A stretch of DNA of 64,000 nt. It comes from Echinicola rosea (lineage in GTDB: Bacteria > Bacteroidota > Bacteroidia > Cytophagales > Cyclobacteriaceae). Numbering within the stretch: the stretch's first letter is position 1; each line of letters opens with the position of its first letter. Below, piece after piece: positions 44,680 to 56,242 of this stretch. A program made the position numbers and the translations under genes. The notes below the pieces were generated by a model. It was not told where the DNA came from. It searched no databases and was given only the letters and a program-made list of their open reading frames with translations. The stretch spans positions 191,501 through 255,500 of the forward strand of contig NZ_CP040106.1 in assembly GCF_005281475.1 (NCBI RefSeq), in the 5' to 3' direction.

Positions 44680-45522
44680 CTACGCATCATTTTTGAAAAC
44701 ATACATATCAGTGGTCTCCGCACTGGCATCGTACATTTTGGTCTGATAATAAATTTTGCTTTTGGCAGGAATACTTTTGGTCAGCCATACATTCCCGCCG
44801 ATCACACTTTCTGCCCCAATGACGGTCTTGCCCCCAAGAATCGTCGCTCCAGCATAAATGACCACATGATCCTCGATGGTGGGGTGGCGTTGGACATCAG
44901 CATCCTCCTTGTTCACACTTAGCGCCCCAAGGGTAACCCCTTGATAAATCTTCACATGGTCACCTATCCTGGTGGTCTCACCAATCACCACACCGGTACC
45001 ATGGTCTATGCAAAAGAACCTACCAATTTCCGCTCCCGGATGGATATCAATACCCGTTTTGCTGTGGGCAAACTCTGTAATCATCCTAGGAATAAGTGAA
45101 ACGCCTTGTTTTTGGAGCAGGTGGGCAATTCGATACGCAGCTATTGCATAAAACCCAGGATAACTTCTGATCACTTCTGTGGTAGATTTAGCTGCTGGAT
45201 CCCCTTCAAACATTGCTAGTATATCTTCATGAATCGCATCATAAACATCAGAAAGCCGATCAAAAAAATCCGCTGCTACGGTTTCACTACTTTCGTCAAT
45301 CAGGCGATTGTTATTGCCCAAAATTTCACGCAATTGGATTTCGTAATATGCCAACCTATCCTCAATCTCTTGGGGATCTTTCATGATCTTGACCGCATAT
45401 TCCGGAAAAAGCACTCCCAAAACACCCTCAAAAAACTCCTGAACCTTTCTGGGAGAAGGGCATCCTGGGCATTGCTTGTGGGAATCGTAAATTTTCTTTA
45501 TAAATGATTGTCTATATTCCAT
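44680..45522 (-). CDS. Serine O-acetyltransferase
   Basis: 280 residues. A helical N-terminal part (about 1-150) is followed by a left-handed beta helix with hexapeptide repeats (about 155-260): GIDIHPGAEIGRFFCIDHG, GVVIGETTRIGDHVKIYQ and VIYAGATILGGKTVIGAES. It acetylates serine for CysM. Length and layout match the EpsC-type serine acetyltransferase seen in Bacteroidota. It lies directly upstream of cysM. Confidence 0.92.
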   Translation of the reverse strand: MEYRQSFIKKIYDSHKQCPGCPSPRKVQEFFEGVLGVLFPEYAVKIMKDPQEIEDRLAYYEIQLREILGNNNRLIDESSETVAADFFDRLSDVYDAIHEDILAMFEGDPAAKSTTEVIRSYPGFYAIAAYRIAHLLQKQGVSLIPRMITEFAHSKTGIDIHPGAEIGRFFCIDHGTGVVIGETTRIGDHVKIYQGVTLGALSVNKEDADVQRHPTIEDHVVIYAGATILGGKTVIGAESVIGGNVWLTKSIPAKSKIYYQTKMYDASAETTDMYVFKNDA

Positions 45523-45537
45523 TGTAATCGTTAGCAG

Positions 45538-46110
45538 TTATAAGACAAAACCCAGTCTGATCACATATGGTTCAGTATAAATCAGGTTTTGGTTGTCATA
45601 AAGAACATTGTACAAGAGGGTGAAATTCATTCCTCCCCTACGGCCAAAAGGCACAAAATAACCGCCACCCAAGAAAAGGCCAGGCACCCACTCCCGATCA
45701 GACACTATTCTGCCAAAATCATCCTGTCGATAAGCTTCTACGCTCAGGTTTTCATATTCCGCATGCGCAAAAAGATTGGGCAGGATATTGTAACGGTTAA
45801 AGATCCTCCCACCATAAACATTCGATGATTCCCCAAAATCTTTGTATTTCAAGTACTGGTAAGTAATCCCAAGACCGGCAGAGTAGCGGTCGGTCACCAT
45901 AACACCTACCAATGGAGAAACTTCCACATAGGTTACATACCCAAACTGAAGCCCCAAGTTCCCGCCAAAATATAACCGTTCGCTAAGGGGGACTTTTTCA
46001 TCTTCTTCTTGATAATACTCGATTTGAGCAAATGTCTTGGTTTGGGAAAACAGTAAAAATATGCCTACCAAACATGCCAGTAGGACACCTTTATTCTTCA
46101 ACAATAACAT
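45538..46110 (-). CDS. Outer-membrane beta-barrel-like protein of unknown function
   Basis: 190 residues with a signal peptide (LFSQTKTFAQ). The mature part has alternating aromatic/hydrophobic strands: RLYFGGNLGLQFGYVTYVEV, SAGLGITYQYLKYKDF, LFAHAEYENLSVEAY, GLFLGGGYFVPFG and a final strand ending VIRLGFVL, consistent with a small eight- to ten-strand barrel that ends in a hydrophobic residue. The gene overlaps the FtsB/DivIC gene by 20 bases, so it is translationally linked to it. Function unknown. Confidence 0.75.
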   Translation of the reverse strand: MLLLKNKGVLLACLVGIFLLFSQTKTFAQIEYYQEEDEKVPLSERLYFGGNLGLQFGYVTYVEVSPLVGVMVTDRYSAGLGITYQYLKYKDFGESSNVYGGRIFNRYNILPNLFAHAEYENLSVEAYRQDDFGRIVSDREWVPGLFLGGGYFVPFGRRGGMNFTLLYNVLYDNQNLIYTEPYVIRLGFVL

Positions 46111-46378
46111 ATAGGTCTTCAGTTTTTTTCTTCATCAAATATCTTTCACGAGCAAACTTCTCTAAAAGTTCATAATTACTGAGCAATTCTTCCCTTTCTG
46201 CCTTGATTTTTTCTTTACGCTCCATATAGAACTCCTTTTGATCTTCCAAACTGTTGAGCTTAGCCTGTAGTTTGATCTGACTGATGATGTCGTTATTATC
46301 GATAAACACCATCCAGATCACAAAAAGTACCGTGAAGATAAAATAGAAGTTTTTGGTGTATTTGAGGTATTTGGCCAT
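46091..46378 (-). CDS. Septum formation initiator family protein (FtsB/DivIC-like)
   Basis: 95 residues from MAKYLKYTKN: one membrane helix (about 11-28), then a coiled coil (about 35-75) with LQAKLNSLEDQKEFYMERKE and a C-terminal RERYLMKKKTEDLYVI, the FtsB/DivIC signature. It joins the FtsQ-FtsL-FtsB type complex of the divisome at the inner membrane. Position after eno, as in many bacteria (eno-ftsB), is kept here, but with an 1.8-kb repeat-filled spacer between. Confidence 0.85.
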   Translation of the reverse strand: MAKYLKYTKNFYFIFTVLFVIWMVFIDNNDIISQIKLQAKLNSLEDQKEFYMERKEKIKAEREELLSNYELLEKFARERYLMKKKTEDLYVIVEE

Positions 46379-47029
46379 AAGACACATGGTTTTGCTTATG
46401 ACAAATATAGGAAATAGTGGGGATTATTCTTAAATCAGCTATATACAATAAAAGATTGCGTACTGGAAGTTTAACAGGTTTGAAAATTATAAGTTGAAAG
46501 ATACGAAGATCCCGTTATAATACGGATAAGTATAAGAGCCGGTGCGACCTTTGTCTAGTATGCTTTGGTCTCAGCCCAGGATCATCCCCTAGCTATCAAT
46601 CCCCAAAAACCATTAAAAATTGAAATCCACACCTATAACCTCAGTTCGATTATAAAACCGTCACTGTGAGGCTTAGCGGTAGGCCTGAGCGGGTGGAAGC
46701 CGTGGCAGTCTCAGTATTTCGGGATTGCCACACCCTTTTCCAACCCACATCTTCCTAAATAGGGTTCGCTATGACGCTTTTTATACTAAAATTAAGTCGA
46801 GCGCAGGTCTATAGTTTAAAAAATTTCAAAGCACACACTACTTTGGTCGCTAGTGGGCAGTGGGACCTGCCCTTCTTCAAACGCCTTCCATTGAAGATTC
46901 TTTCAACCCGCTTTATCAAAGTCGTTTAGTTAGTGTGTATCTGGAAATATTGGTTTAATTACTTTTCTTGTTAAATTCCAAGATGGTTTTCATCTCTTTA
47001 CCTTTGCTACTTTTTTGCTTCAAGTCAAA
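46379..47029. other. Gene-free, repeat-bearing spacer right of the group II intron's 3' end
   Basis: No coding frame. It contains the REP-like element at 46664-46773 and the 3' half of the palindromic repeat split by the intron (GCTACTTTTTTGCTTCAAGT, about 47007-47026). Confidence 0.6.
46664..46773. repeat. REP-like intergenic repeat
   Basis: GTCACTGTGAGG at one end and GTTCGCTATGACG at the other are imperfect inverted copies; inside, GCCGTGGCAGTCTC pairs with GGGATTGCCACAC. This is the widespread GTCATTGCGAGG..GAAGCAATCTC..GATTGCCAC type of bacterial repeat. Confidence 0.65.
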
Positions 47030-47622
47030 GTCGAGTAGGCCTGGGCCCTATGCCCAAGCCTCTCTCAGAACCGTACGTGACAGTCTCCCGTCATACGGCT
47101 CTTGACAATCAAATCTGATGTTCCAGATTTTGTTTCAAACAACTCCATCTTCCCTAATTTTAGGTTGTGTAACCATTTAAAACTGATTGCCTCAGTCCCT
47201 TCGCTCTTTCTCCGTTTCCAGAGCTTTCAACACTACTACGGACTGATCCGCCCCATCCCTATTAAAGGGGATGGTTCTCCTGTTCCATCTAACCGCCTGC
47301 TTCGAACTCCTGCCGCCTTAATGCCGCCTGCCAATAGGCCAACTCTCAGTCTGCGCTGCCTATTTTGTCCCGGAAGTCACTCTAGCCCCCGGTTTTGACA
47401 GGAAGTATTTTTCACGACACTTCATCGAACGGTTCACTTTCGTTCAGCTTTTCGAAACACATTCCTTCTGATCGCTCAGTACCACAGCCTTGAAAGCGCA
47501 GCACCATCAGGGGAATTTGACTGGTCTGCCTGATCCAGTCCCAGCCGTCGTGCCAAGGGTTGTAACGCCCTATTCGACATCAGTTGGATAGCATGTCCGG
47601 TTTCCCGAACTTCAGGACACAC
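47030..47622 (-). mobile_element. Group II intron without a reverse transcriptase ORF
   Basis: All hallmarks are on the minus strand. The 5' end reads GTGTGTCC (GUGYG consensus), with GGGAAACCGGAC just after. Domain V is complete at 47068-47101: GAGCCGTA/TACGGTTC, inner stem TGACGG/CTGTCA, GAGA tetraloop, CG bulge and AGC triad. Domain VI follows with the bulged A in CCTACTC and the 3' end GAC. EBS1 (AAAGTGA) sits in the loop of hairpin GAACG/CGTTC (47427-47445) and is perfectly complementary to the last seven bases of the 5' exon, TCACTTT. Domain IV is a short stem (GGCAATCA/TGATTGTC) with no ORF. Length 593 bases. Splicing would need maturase in trans. Confidence 0.88.
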
Positions 47623-48146
47623 AAAGTGACCAAAAAACCCCGCAGCTGTGCATCTATCGGCCTAAAATTAAAACCTTCGCTCATGCAGGCAAACTCCTCC
47701 TTTTCTAGCTGCCAATATTCTTTTTGGCTAGTATTTCGTCAAACAAGCCTGCCTTCTTGCCTACCCGCTTTTTAATTTCTTTACGCCCAATACCTGCAAG
47801 TCGGATCCATTTTATACAGGTTTAAAAAGACCATGGACTAAAACCATGATTTTCTCAATGGACGATCCGTATTGGAAAATCTCTTTAACTATACGACATT
47901 GCTCGCTTTATGCATTTGGAATCGTTATGGCCTGTCCCGATAGCTATGGGGAAGAACTGAAACTACAAGGAAATCAAGCTGTTTGGAGATTGAATCATAG
48001 CATCGCTATAGTGAGATCGAAAACAGCAGCAAAGCGACTGATTTTGAAGTAGTGTCAGGTAGCAATAGATAGGCTAGTGATTAATGCGGGTTCAAATAAA
48101 GATAAAAAACATCCAAGCTACAATACCCTTTATACCTCCTCAAAAT
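47623..48146. other. Gene-free region upstream (5' exon side) of the intron
   Basis: It holds the 5' half of the split palindrome (AAAGTGACC, 47623-47631), a 38-codon protein-like fragment on the minus strand, and about 200 bases of sequence to the eno terminator with no clear feature. Plus-strand open frames here have no protein character I trust. Confidence 0.5.
47705..47821 (-). pseudogene. Fragment of an unidentified reading frame (C-terminal tail)
   Basis: A minus-strand frame between stop codons encodes 38 residues that look protein-like: KWIRLAGIGRKEIKKRVGKK, then AGLFDEILAKKNIGS and a stop. No start codon or upstream extension exists in frame. It may be the remnant of a gene broken by repeat insertion, but family and origin are unknown. 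Confidence 0.3.
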
Positions 48147-48177
48147 GAAAAAAGCACTCCGACTTCTCGGAGTGCTT
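48147..48177 (-). terminator. Terminator after eno
   Basis: On the minus strand AAGCACTCCGA, loop GAAG, TCGGAGTGCTT is followed by TTTTCATTTT. It lies 27 bases after the eno stop codon. Confidence 0.88.
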
Positions 48178-48204
48178 CTACAGTTATTAGTAAAGCTTGG
48201 ACGT

Positions 48205-50602
<2,398 letters not shown>

Positions 50603-50620
50603 TTATTGAAATTGAATGCC

Positions 50621-50628
50621 CAAATTTA
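50621..50628 (-). promoter_or_regulatory. Bacteroidota-type -7 element for carA-eno
   Basis: On the minus strand TAAATTTG matches TAnnTTTG exactly, 18 bases before the carA ATG, giving a very short leader. Confidence 0.55.
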
Positions 50629-50672
50629 AGGATTTTATCACTAAGAGACAGATATTTTTACGAAAAGGATAA

Positions 50673-50703
50673 TAAAAAAGGGATTGAACAAATGTCCAAC
50701 CCC
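50673..50703 (-). terminator. Terminator at the end of the ribosomal protein operon
   Basis: Minus-strand stem GGGGTTG/CAATCCC (one G-U pair), then TTTTTTATTAT. It lies 30 bases after the rplQ stop and closes the long operon before the carA promoter. Confidence 0.7.
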
Positions 50704-50732
50704 CTTCATATTTAATATAATGAATACATATC

Positions 50733-51356
50733 TTATTCAGATTTTGCTTCTTTATCAGAATCTGTATCACCATCAGCAGCTTTGTCATCTGCTGGTTTAT
50801 CTTCAGCTTTGGCCTTAGGCTCAGCAGCTTTCTTTTTGGTCTTGGGAGCTTTTTCTTCCTTGACCTCAGCAGTAGCCTCATCAGCACCTTCTGACTTACT
50901 TTCTGTCGTAGTCTCTGTGCTTTCAGCAGACTTACCAGATCCGCGACGGCTTCTTCTGGTTTTCTTCTTCTCTGGCTTGGCTTCTTTCAACATCAACTCG
51001 TTGAAGTCCACAAGCTCAATGATACACATTTCCGCATTATCACCCAGACGGAATCCAGTTTTGATAATTCGGGTGTACCCACCAGGTCTATTGGCCACTT
51101 TCTCAATCACCTCACCAAAAAGTGCTTTAATAGCCTCTTTGTCCTGAAGGTATGAAAAGGCAATACGTCTGTTATGTGTAGTATCTTCCTTGGCTCTAGT
51201 CACTAGAGGCTCTACATATTTCCTTAATTCCTTGGCCTTGGCAAGCGTCGTAGAAATACGCTTGTGAAGAATTAGAGAAGCTGCCATATTGGAAAGCATA
51301 GCTTTTCTATGGGAAGCTTTTCTACCAAGGTGGTTGAATTTCTTACCGTGTCTCAT
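50733..51356 (-). CDS. rplQ: 50S ribosomal protein L17 with a long charged tail
   Basis: 207 residues. The first ~125 are the L17 fold ([60 protein letters not shown]). A further ~80 residues rich in Lys, Ala, Glu and Asp form a low-complexity tail that ends SDKEAKSE. L17 near the exit tunnel is normally 115-130 residues; the tail is an extension that is seen in Bacteroidota but is long here. It follows rpoA by six bases. Confidence 0.95.
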   Translation of the reverse strand: MRHGKKFNHLGRKASHRKAMLSNMAASLILHKRISTTLAKAKELRKYVEPLVTRAKEDTTHNRRIAFSYLQDKEAIKALFGEVIEKVANRPGGYTRIIKTGFRLGDNAEMCIIELVDFNELMLKEAKPEKKKTRRSRRGSGKSAESTETTTESKSEGADEATAEVKEEKAPKTKKKAAEPKAKAEDKPADDKAADGDTDSDKEAKSE

Positions 51357-51362
51357 CGTTTA

Positions 51363-52352
51363 TTATTCTTCGTCAAGTTTATACTTAGATATGTCCATGC
51401 CGAACTGCAATCCCTTTTCTTGGATAAGTTGCTCCAGTTCCGCTAAGGATTTTTTACCGAAGTTCCTGAATTTCATCATATCAGAAATTTCCAGTTTCGC
51501 TAAGTCTCCCAATGTCTTCACATCGGCAGCTTTCAGGCAGTTGAACGCCCTAACTGATAGATCTAGATCGCTAAGTGGCGTCTTGAGCAATTTGCGCATA
51601 TGCAAGAATTCCTCGTCTATCGGCTCAGGGGAATCACCACCTGGAGTATCAATAACCATGGTCTGGTCAGAGAATAGCATAAAGTGTTGGATCAGGATCT
51701 TTGCAGATTCCTGAAGCGCCTTTTCAGGGTGAATAGAACCGTCTGTACTTACTTCAAGAACGAGTTTCTCAAAGTCAGTCTTTTGTTCTACCCTTGTATT
51801 CTCTACGCTATATTTTACATTTTTGATGGGAGTGAAGATCGCGTCGATCGGAATCACTCCAAACACCTGCTCTTTTGGTTTTGATTCTTCTGCTGGAAGG
51901 TATCCCCTACCTTTCTCCACAGTAAGCTCGATTTCGAAGCTTTTCGAATCATCCAGATGACAGATTACCAAGTCTGGGTTCAAAACCTCAAAAGAAGAGG
52001 TGAACTTAGCGATATCTCCAGCAGTAAAAACATCTTGGTTTTTCACTTCCACAGTGATCTTACCATCGATGGAATCATGGATCTTTTTAAACCTCACCTG
52101 CTTCAGGTTAAGGATAATATCAGTTACGTCTTCCACAACCCCCTCGATAGTAGAAAATTCATGAACTACACCAGGTAATTTCACCGAGGTGATGGCGTAG
52201 CCCTCAAGGGAAGAGAGCAAGATTCTTCTCAGCGCATTACCAATTGTAACCCCGTAACCTTTTTCAAGTGGCTTAAAAGTGAACAAACCGTGGAAATCAT
52301 CGGCTTTTTCCATCACCACTTTTTCGGGCATTTGAAATGCAAGTATGGACAT
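51363..52352 (-). CDS. rpoA: DNA-directed RNA polymerase alpha subunit
   Basis: 329 residues. The N-terminal dimerisation domain contains [20 protein letters not shown] and [10 protein letters not shown]; the C-terminal domain (about 250-320) has [20 protein letters not shown] and [14 protein letters not shown], which contact UP elements and activators. Positioned between rpsD and rplQ as in the classical alpha operon. Confidence 0.97.
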   Translation of the reverse strand: MSILAFQMPEKVVMEKADDFHGLFTFKPLEKGYGVTIGNALRRILLSSLEGYAITSVKLPGVVHEFSTIEGVVEDVTDIILNLKQVRFKKIHDSIDGKITVEVKNQDVFTAGDIAKFTSSFEVLNPDLVICHLDDSKSFEIELTVEKGRGYLPAEESKPKEQVFGVIPIDAIFTPIKNVKYSVENTRVEQKTDFEKLVLEVSTDGSIHPEKALQESAKILIQHFMLFSDQTMVIDTPGGDSPEPIDEEFLHMRKLLKTPLSDLDLSVRAFNCLKAADVKTLGDLAKLEISDMMKFRNFGKKSLAELEQLIQEKGLQFGMDISKYKLDEE

Positions 52353-52386
52353 ATCAATAGTTCTTTTAAGTCAGAAAGTTTAGTTA

Positions 52387-52989
52387 TTACTTAGAGTATA
52401 ATTCGACGATAAGTTGCTCCTTGATATTCTCAGGAATGTCCTCTCTTACGGGAACACTTACAAACTTACCAGATAGTGAATTATTATCCCACTCTAACCA
52501 GGAATAACGGTTTGCTCTACCTGCAAGACTGGAGGTAATCGCCTCAAGCGACTTAGATCGCTCTCTAACTGACACAATATCACCTGGTTTTAATGTATAT
52601 GAAGGAATGTTAACCAATTCCCCATTTACCAATATATGCTTATGAGAAACCAATTGTCTCGCTCCTCGTCTGGTCGGTGCTATACCCAATCTGAACACCG
52701 TGTTGTCCAGACGAGCTTCCAACAACTGAAGAAGGTTTTCACCGGTAATTCCTTGTTTTCTGGAAGCAATTCCAAACATTTTGGCAAACTGACGCTCCAA
52801 TACACCGTAGATGTATTTTGCTTTTTGCTTTTCAGCTAGCTGAATTGCATATTCAGACTGCTTCTTTCTTCTTCCTCTTCCGTGTTGACCAGGAGGATAG
52901 TTTTTCTTCTGAAGTGCCTTGCTCTGTCCTTCGATAGGCTCTCCGAATTTTCTAGAAATTTTCGCTTTTGGACCTCTATATCTAGCCAT
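52387..52989 (-). CDS. rpsD: 30S ribosomal protein S4
   Basis: 200 residues. It has [18 protein letters not shown], the S4 RNA-binding domain with [20 protein letters not shown] and [20 protein letters not shown], and a normal C-terminus. No zinc-binding Cys cluster is present at the N-terminus. S4 nucleates 30S assembly and regulates the alpha operon in other bacteria. Confidence 0.97.
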   Translation of the reverse strand: MARYRGPKAKISRKFGEPIEGQSKALQKKNYPPGQHGRGRRKKQSEYAIQLAEKQKAKYIYGVLERQFAKMFGIASRKQGITGENLLQLLEARLDNTVFRLGIAPTRRGARQLVSHKHILVNGELVNIPSYTLKPGDIVSVRERSKSLEAITSSLAGRANRYSWLEWDNNSLSGKFVSVPVREDIPENIKEQLIVELYSK

Positions 52990-53007
52990 TCTTATTTCTT
53001 CGTTAAA

Positions 53008-53406
53008 TTAAACTCTTCTACGTTTTGGAGGACGACATCCATTATGAGGAAGCGGAGTCACATCGATAATCGTAGTAACATCAAGACCTACATTCTGCAA
53101 TGTTCTGATTGCAGACTCTCTACCAGAACCTGGACCTTTTACAAACACTTCGATCTTACGAAGACCCAGGTCATATGCTACCTGTCCACAATTTTGTGCG
53201 GCCATTTGAGCGGCATATGGAGTGTTTTTCTTAGAACCTCTGAAGCCCATCTTACCGGCTGAAGCCCAGGAAATCACTTGACCTGAATTATTGGTAATGG
53301 AAATAATGATGTTGTTAAAAGAAGCTTTGATGTGGGCCTGGCCTACAGCTTCCACCTTAACAACTCTCTTTTTTCCTTTCGCTTTATCGTTTCTTCTTTG
53401 AGCCAT
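53008..53406 (-). CDS. rpsK: 30S ribosomal protein S11
   Basis: 132 residues, with [40 protein letters not shown] and the C-terminal [16 protein letters not shown], diagnostic of S11. It lies 15 bases after rpsM. Confidence 0.97.
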   Translation of the reverse strand: MAQRRNDKAKGKKRVVKVEAVGQAHIKASFNNIIISITNNSGQVISWASAGKMGFRGSKKNTPYAAQMAAQNCGQVAYDLGLRKIEVFVKGPGSGRESAIRTLQNVGLDVTTIIDVTPLPHNGCRPPKRRRV

Positions 53407-53421
53407 AATCTATATCAAGAT

Positions 53422-53799
53422 TTATTTAGTTGCCTTCTTCTTGTTAGCAACAGTCTTTCTCTTACCTTTTCTAGTTCTAGCGTTGTTCTTTGTCTTCTGA
53501 CCTCTTACTGGAAGCCCTTTTCTATGACGAAGACCTCTATAACAACCGATATCCATCAATCTCTTAATGTTCAACTGAACCTCGGATTTCAAAACACCTT
53601 CTGTTTTGAACTCTTCAGCAATGATATTCCTGATCGCGGTAGATTCATCATCTGTCCACTCTCCGGCCTTTTTATCAAACGATATTCCCGCTTTTGTAAG
53701 GATCGCTTTCGCAGAGCTTCTGCCTATTCCGAAGATATAGGTCAAGCCAATTTCCCCGCGCTTATTGTCGGGAATGTCAACACCTGCAATTCTAGCCAT
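53422..53799 (-). CDS. rpsM: 30S ribosomal protein S13
   Basis: 125 residues: [20 protein letters not shown] at the start, the helix-two-turn-helix with [15 protein letters not shown], and [20 protein letters not shown] with the basic tail [14 protein letters not shown]13 contacts the P-site tRNA and forms the head bridge with the 50S. Confidence 0.97.
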   Translation of the reverse strand: MARIAGVDIPDNKRGEIGLTYIFGIGRSSAKAILTKAGISFDKKAGEWTDDESTAIRNIIAEEFKTEGVLKSEVQLNIKRLMDIGCYRGLRHRKGLPVRGQKTKNNARTRKGKRKTVANKKKATK

Positions 53800-53803
53800 A
53801 ATT

Positions 53804-53920
53804 TTAACCTTGTCTTTGTTTAAACTTAGGATTCTTCTTGTTGATGACGTAAAGTTTACCTTTTCTTCTGATCACTTTACAGTCAGCACTTCTCTTTTTG
53901 ATAGATGCCTTTACTTTCAT
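53804..53920 (-). CDS. rpmJ: 50S ribosomal protein L36 (zinc-free form)
   Basis: 38 residues from [20 protein letters not shown] to FKQRQG, the L36 pattern. Of the four zinc ligands of the common form (three Cys, one His) only one Cys is left, so it is the non-zinc type. It sits between infA and rpsM, where rpmJ is expected; too short for routine gene finders but unmistakable. Confidence 0.95.
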   Translation of the reverse strand: MKVKASIKKRSADCKVIRRKGKLYVINKKNPKFKQRQG

Positions 53921-53926
53921 GACATT

Positions 53927-54145
53927 TTATTTATATCGATATACAATTCTGCCTTTCGAAAGATCATATGGAGACATTTCTAGTTTTACCTTGTCCCCAG
54001 GCAAGATCTTTATGTAATTCATTCTCATTTTACCGGAAATATGGGCAATCAGTTGATGTCCATTTTCCAGTTCCACTTTAAACATCGCGTTGGATAACGC
54101 TTCTATGATCGTGCCATCCTGCTCTATTGATGCTTGTTTAGCCAT
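53927..54145 (-). CDS. infA: Translation initiation factor IF-1
   Basis: 72 residues, OB fold: [60 protein letters not shown]. It binds the 30S A site during initiation. Located between map and rpmJ. Confidence 0.97.
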   Translation of the reverse strand: MAKQASIEQDGTIIEALSNAMFKVELENGHQLIAHISGKMRMNYIKILPGDKVKLEMSPYDLSKGRIVYRYK

Positions 54146-54147
54146 AT

Positions 54148-54921
54148 TTAGAATTTAAAGTTTTCTTCTATGTATTGATGCGTAGTGAGTATTTCTGTCC
54201 TATCCTCAAATATTGCTATGGTATGTTCGTAATGTGCCGACGGCTTCCGGTCCGCGGTCCTAATCGTCCATCCATCTCTTTCTTGGACGACATTCCTGGT
54301 TCCTAGATTTACCATGGGCTCAATGGCGATTACCATACCATCTTTTAACAAAGGGCCACTCCCTTTTTTACCGTAATTTGGAACCTCTGGCGACTCATGG
54401 AGGCTCTTGCCAACACCATGTCCGACGAGCTCTCTTACCACTGTATATCCGCGGGCCTCGACAAACTTTTGGATGGCATTACCGACATCACCAATTCGAT
54501 TACCTAACACGGCTTTTTCAATACCTAGGTACAATGACTCTTTAGTGTCTTTGAGCAATGACAATACTTTTGGGGAAACTTCACCGACAGGGTAAGTATA
54601 AGCGCAATCGCTATGAAAACCTTGGTGAAAGACTCCACAATCTATTGAGATTATATCGCCATCTTTCAAAACTCTATCACTAGGAAATCCATGAACTACT
54701 ACTTCGTTCACAGAAATACATAATGAGGCGGGAAAACCATTGTAACCTTTAAAGGAAGGTACTCCTCCGTGATCCCTTATAAATTCTTCAGCAATTTTAT
54801 CAAGGTGTGAGGTCGTTACCCCTGCCTTAACAAGCTTGGCCACTTCTCCGTGAGCCTTGCCTAATATTTGAGCACTTTCTTTAATTAACTGGACTTCTTC
54901 TGAAGTCTTGTAGTGTATCAT
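54148..54921 (-). CDS. map: Methionine aminopeptidase, type I
   Basis: 257 residues of the pita-bread fold. Metal ligands and active site: [27 protein letters not shown] (two Asp), [16 protein letters not shown] (His) and [14 protein letters not shown] (Glu). It removes the initiator Met cotranslationally. It lies one base after secY and two before infA. Confidence 0.96.
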   Translation of the reverse strand: MIHYKTSEEVQLIKESAQILGKAHGEVAKLVKAGVTTSHLDKIAEEFIRDHGGVPSFKGYNGFPASLCISVNEVVVHGFPSDRVLKDGDIISIDCGVFHQGFHSDCAYTYPVGEVSPKVLSLLKDTKESLYLGIEKAVLGNRIGDVGNAIQKFVEARGYTVVRELVGHGVGKSLHESPEVPNYGKKGSGPLLKDGMVIAIEPMVNLGTRNVVQERDGWTIRTADRKPSAHYEHTIAIFEDRTEILTTHQYIEENFKF

Positions 54922-54922
54922 A

Positions 54923-56239
54923 TTATGCTACTGCGTAATTTGAAGGATTGTTCTTCATGTTTCCACTTTTCATCATCCCTTCATAATGCCTCATCAGCAA
55001 GTAGCTCTCTATTTGACGCAATGTATCCATGATCACTCCCACCATAATCAGTAAGGAGGTTCCTCCATAAAACTGGGCAAACTGGTTACCCACTCCCGCG
55101 ATCATGGCAAAAGCAGGCATTATAGCCACCAGTGCCAATAGCACAGAACCCGGGAGTGTAATCCTGGATATAATGTTATCAATAAAGTCGGCTGTAGGAG
55201 CCCCCGGCTTCACACCCGGAACAAAGCCTCCGTTTCTTTTCATATCTTCAGCTATCTGCTCTGGATTTACCGTAATAGCTGTATAGAAGAAAGTGAAAAG
55301 GATAATCATCAAGGCAAATACCAAGTTGTATTGCCAAGAGGTAGGGTTACTGAACGTGCTTCCAATATAATTGGCTATATCACTTTCAGAAGACCAAATT
55401 TGAGCGATCAATGCCGGTACAAACATCAAGGATTGTGCAAAGATAATCGGCATTACACCGGATGCATTTACCTTAATAGGAATGTATTGGCGCTGTCCCC
55501 CATAAACTTTTCCTCCTACTACTTGTTTGGCATATTGAACAGGGATTCTTCTAGTAGCTTCTGTCAGGGCAACTACACCCACGACGACGAAGAACAATAC
55601 AAAGAATTCAATAATCAATAACAACGCACCAGAAGTTCCTTTAGAAACAACCTCTCCGAGGATAGCTCCTGGCAAGTTAGAAATGATACCAATCATGATC
55701 AGCATAGAGATACCGTTTCCGATTCCTTTCTCAGTGATTTTTTCTCCCAACCACATACAAAACATAGTACCGGAAGTAAGAAGAATCAAAGAGGAGAACA
55801 TAAACAACACCTGACTAACCAATATAGCATCGTTAGGGATAGTAGCTTTAATATATCCGATTCCCTGTGCCAAGGTGATCAAAATCGTCAGCACTCTAGT
55901 GATCTGATTGATTCTTTTCCTACCTGACTCTCCTTCTTTTTGAAGCTTCTGGAAATAGGGAACTCCAACAGTTAACAATTGCAGCACGATAGATGCAGAA
56001 ATATACGGCATGATACCCAAGCCAAAAATGGAAGCATTGCTGAATGCGCCACCTAGGAATGTATCGATCAAGCCAAAGATCCCTTCTGATGAACCCTCAA
56101 GTTGATCAGGATCAACTCCAGGCAGTACGATGTAAGAACCCAATCTGAATACAACCAGAAAACCGATTGTATTCACGATACGGATTCTTAGATCTTCAAT
56201 AGAAAAGATATTCTTAACTGTTGAGATAAATTTTTTCAT
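54923..56239 (-). CDS. secY: Preprotein translocase subunit SecY
   Basis: 438 residues with ten membrane helices. Start MKKFISTVKNIFSIEDLRIR; the plug segment and LPGVDPDQL in the first periplasmic loop, TEATRRIPVQYAK in the cytosolic loop, and the C-terminal KPGAPTADFI region fit SecY. It forms the protein-conducting channel in the inner membrane. It follows rplO by three bases. Confidence 0.96.
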   Translation of the reverse strand: MKKFISTVKNIFSIEDLRIRIVNTIGFLVVFRLGSYIVLPGVDPDQLEGSSEGIFGLIDTFLGGAFSNASIFGLGIMPYISASIVLQLLTVGVPYFQKLQKEGESGRKRINQITRVLTILITLAQGIGYIKATIPNDAILVSQVLFMFSSLILLTSGTMFCMWLGEKITEKGIGNGISMLIMIGIISNLPGAILGEVVSKGTSGALLLIIEFFVLFFVVVGVVALTEATRRIPVQYAKQVVGGKVYGGQRQYIPIKVNASGVMPIIFAQSLMFVPALIAQIWSSESDIANYIGSTFSNPTSWQYNLVFALMIILFTFFYTAITVNPEQIAEDMKRNGGFVPGVKPGAPTADFIDNIISRITLPGSVLLALVAIMPAFAMIAGVGNQFAQFYGGTSLLIMVGVIMDTLRQIESYLLMRHYEGMMKSGNMKNNPSNYAVA

Positions 56240-56242
56240 TTG

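Noticed and set aside
46600..46660. tRNA-like segment (CAGTTCGATTATAAA)
   Set aside because: No acceptor stem, anticodon arm or D-arm around it.
47030..47622. Insertion sequence as explanation for the intron region
   Set aside because: No transposase frame or terminal inverted repeats; domain V/VI and EBS1-IBS1 pairing point to a group II intron.
47846..48052. Plus-strand frame of 68 codons between intron and eno
   Set aside because: No recognisable motif, no promoter or start context; looks like chance frame in repeat-derived DNA.
50782..51147. Plus-strand frame of 121 codons opposite rplQ
   Set aside because: It is the antisense of the low-complexity L17 tail.
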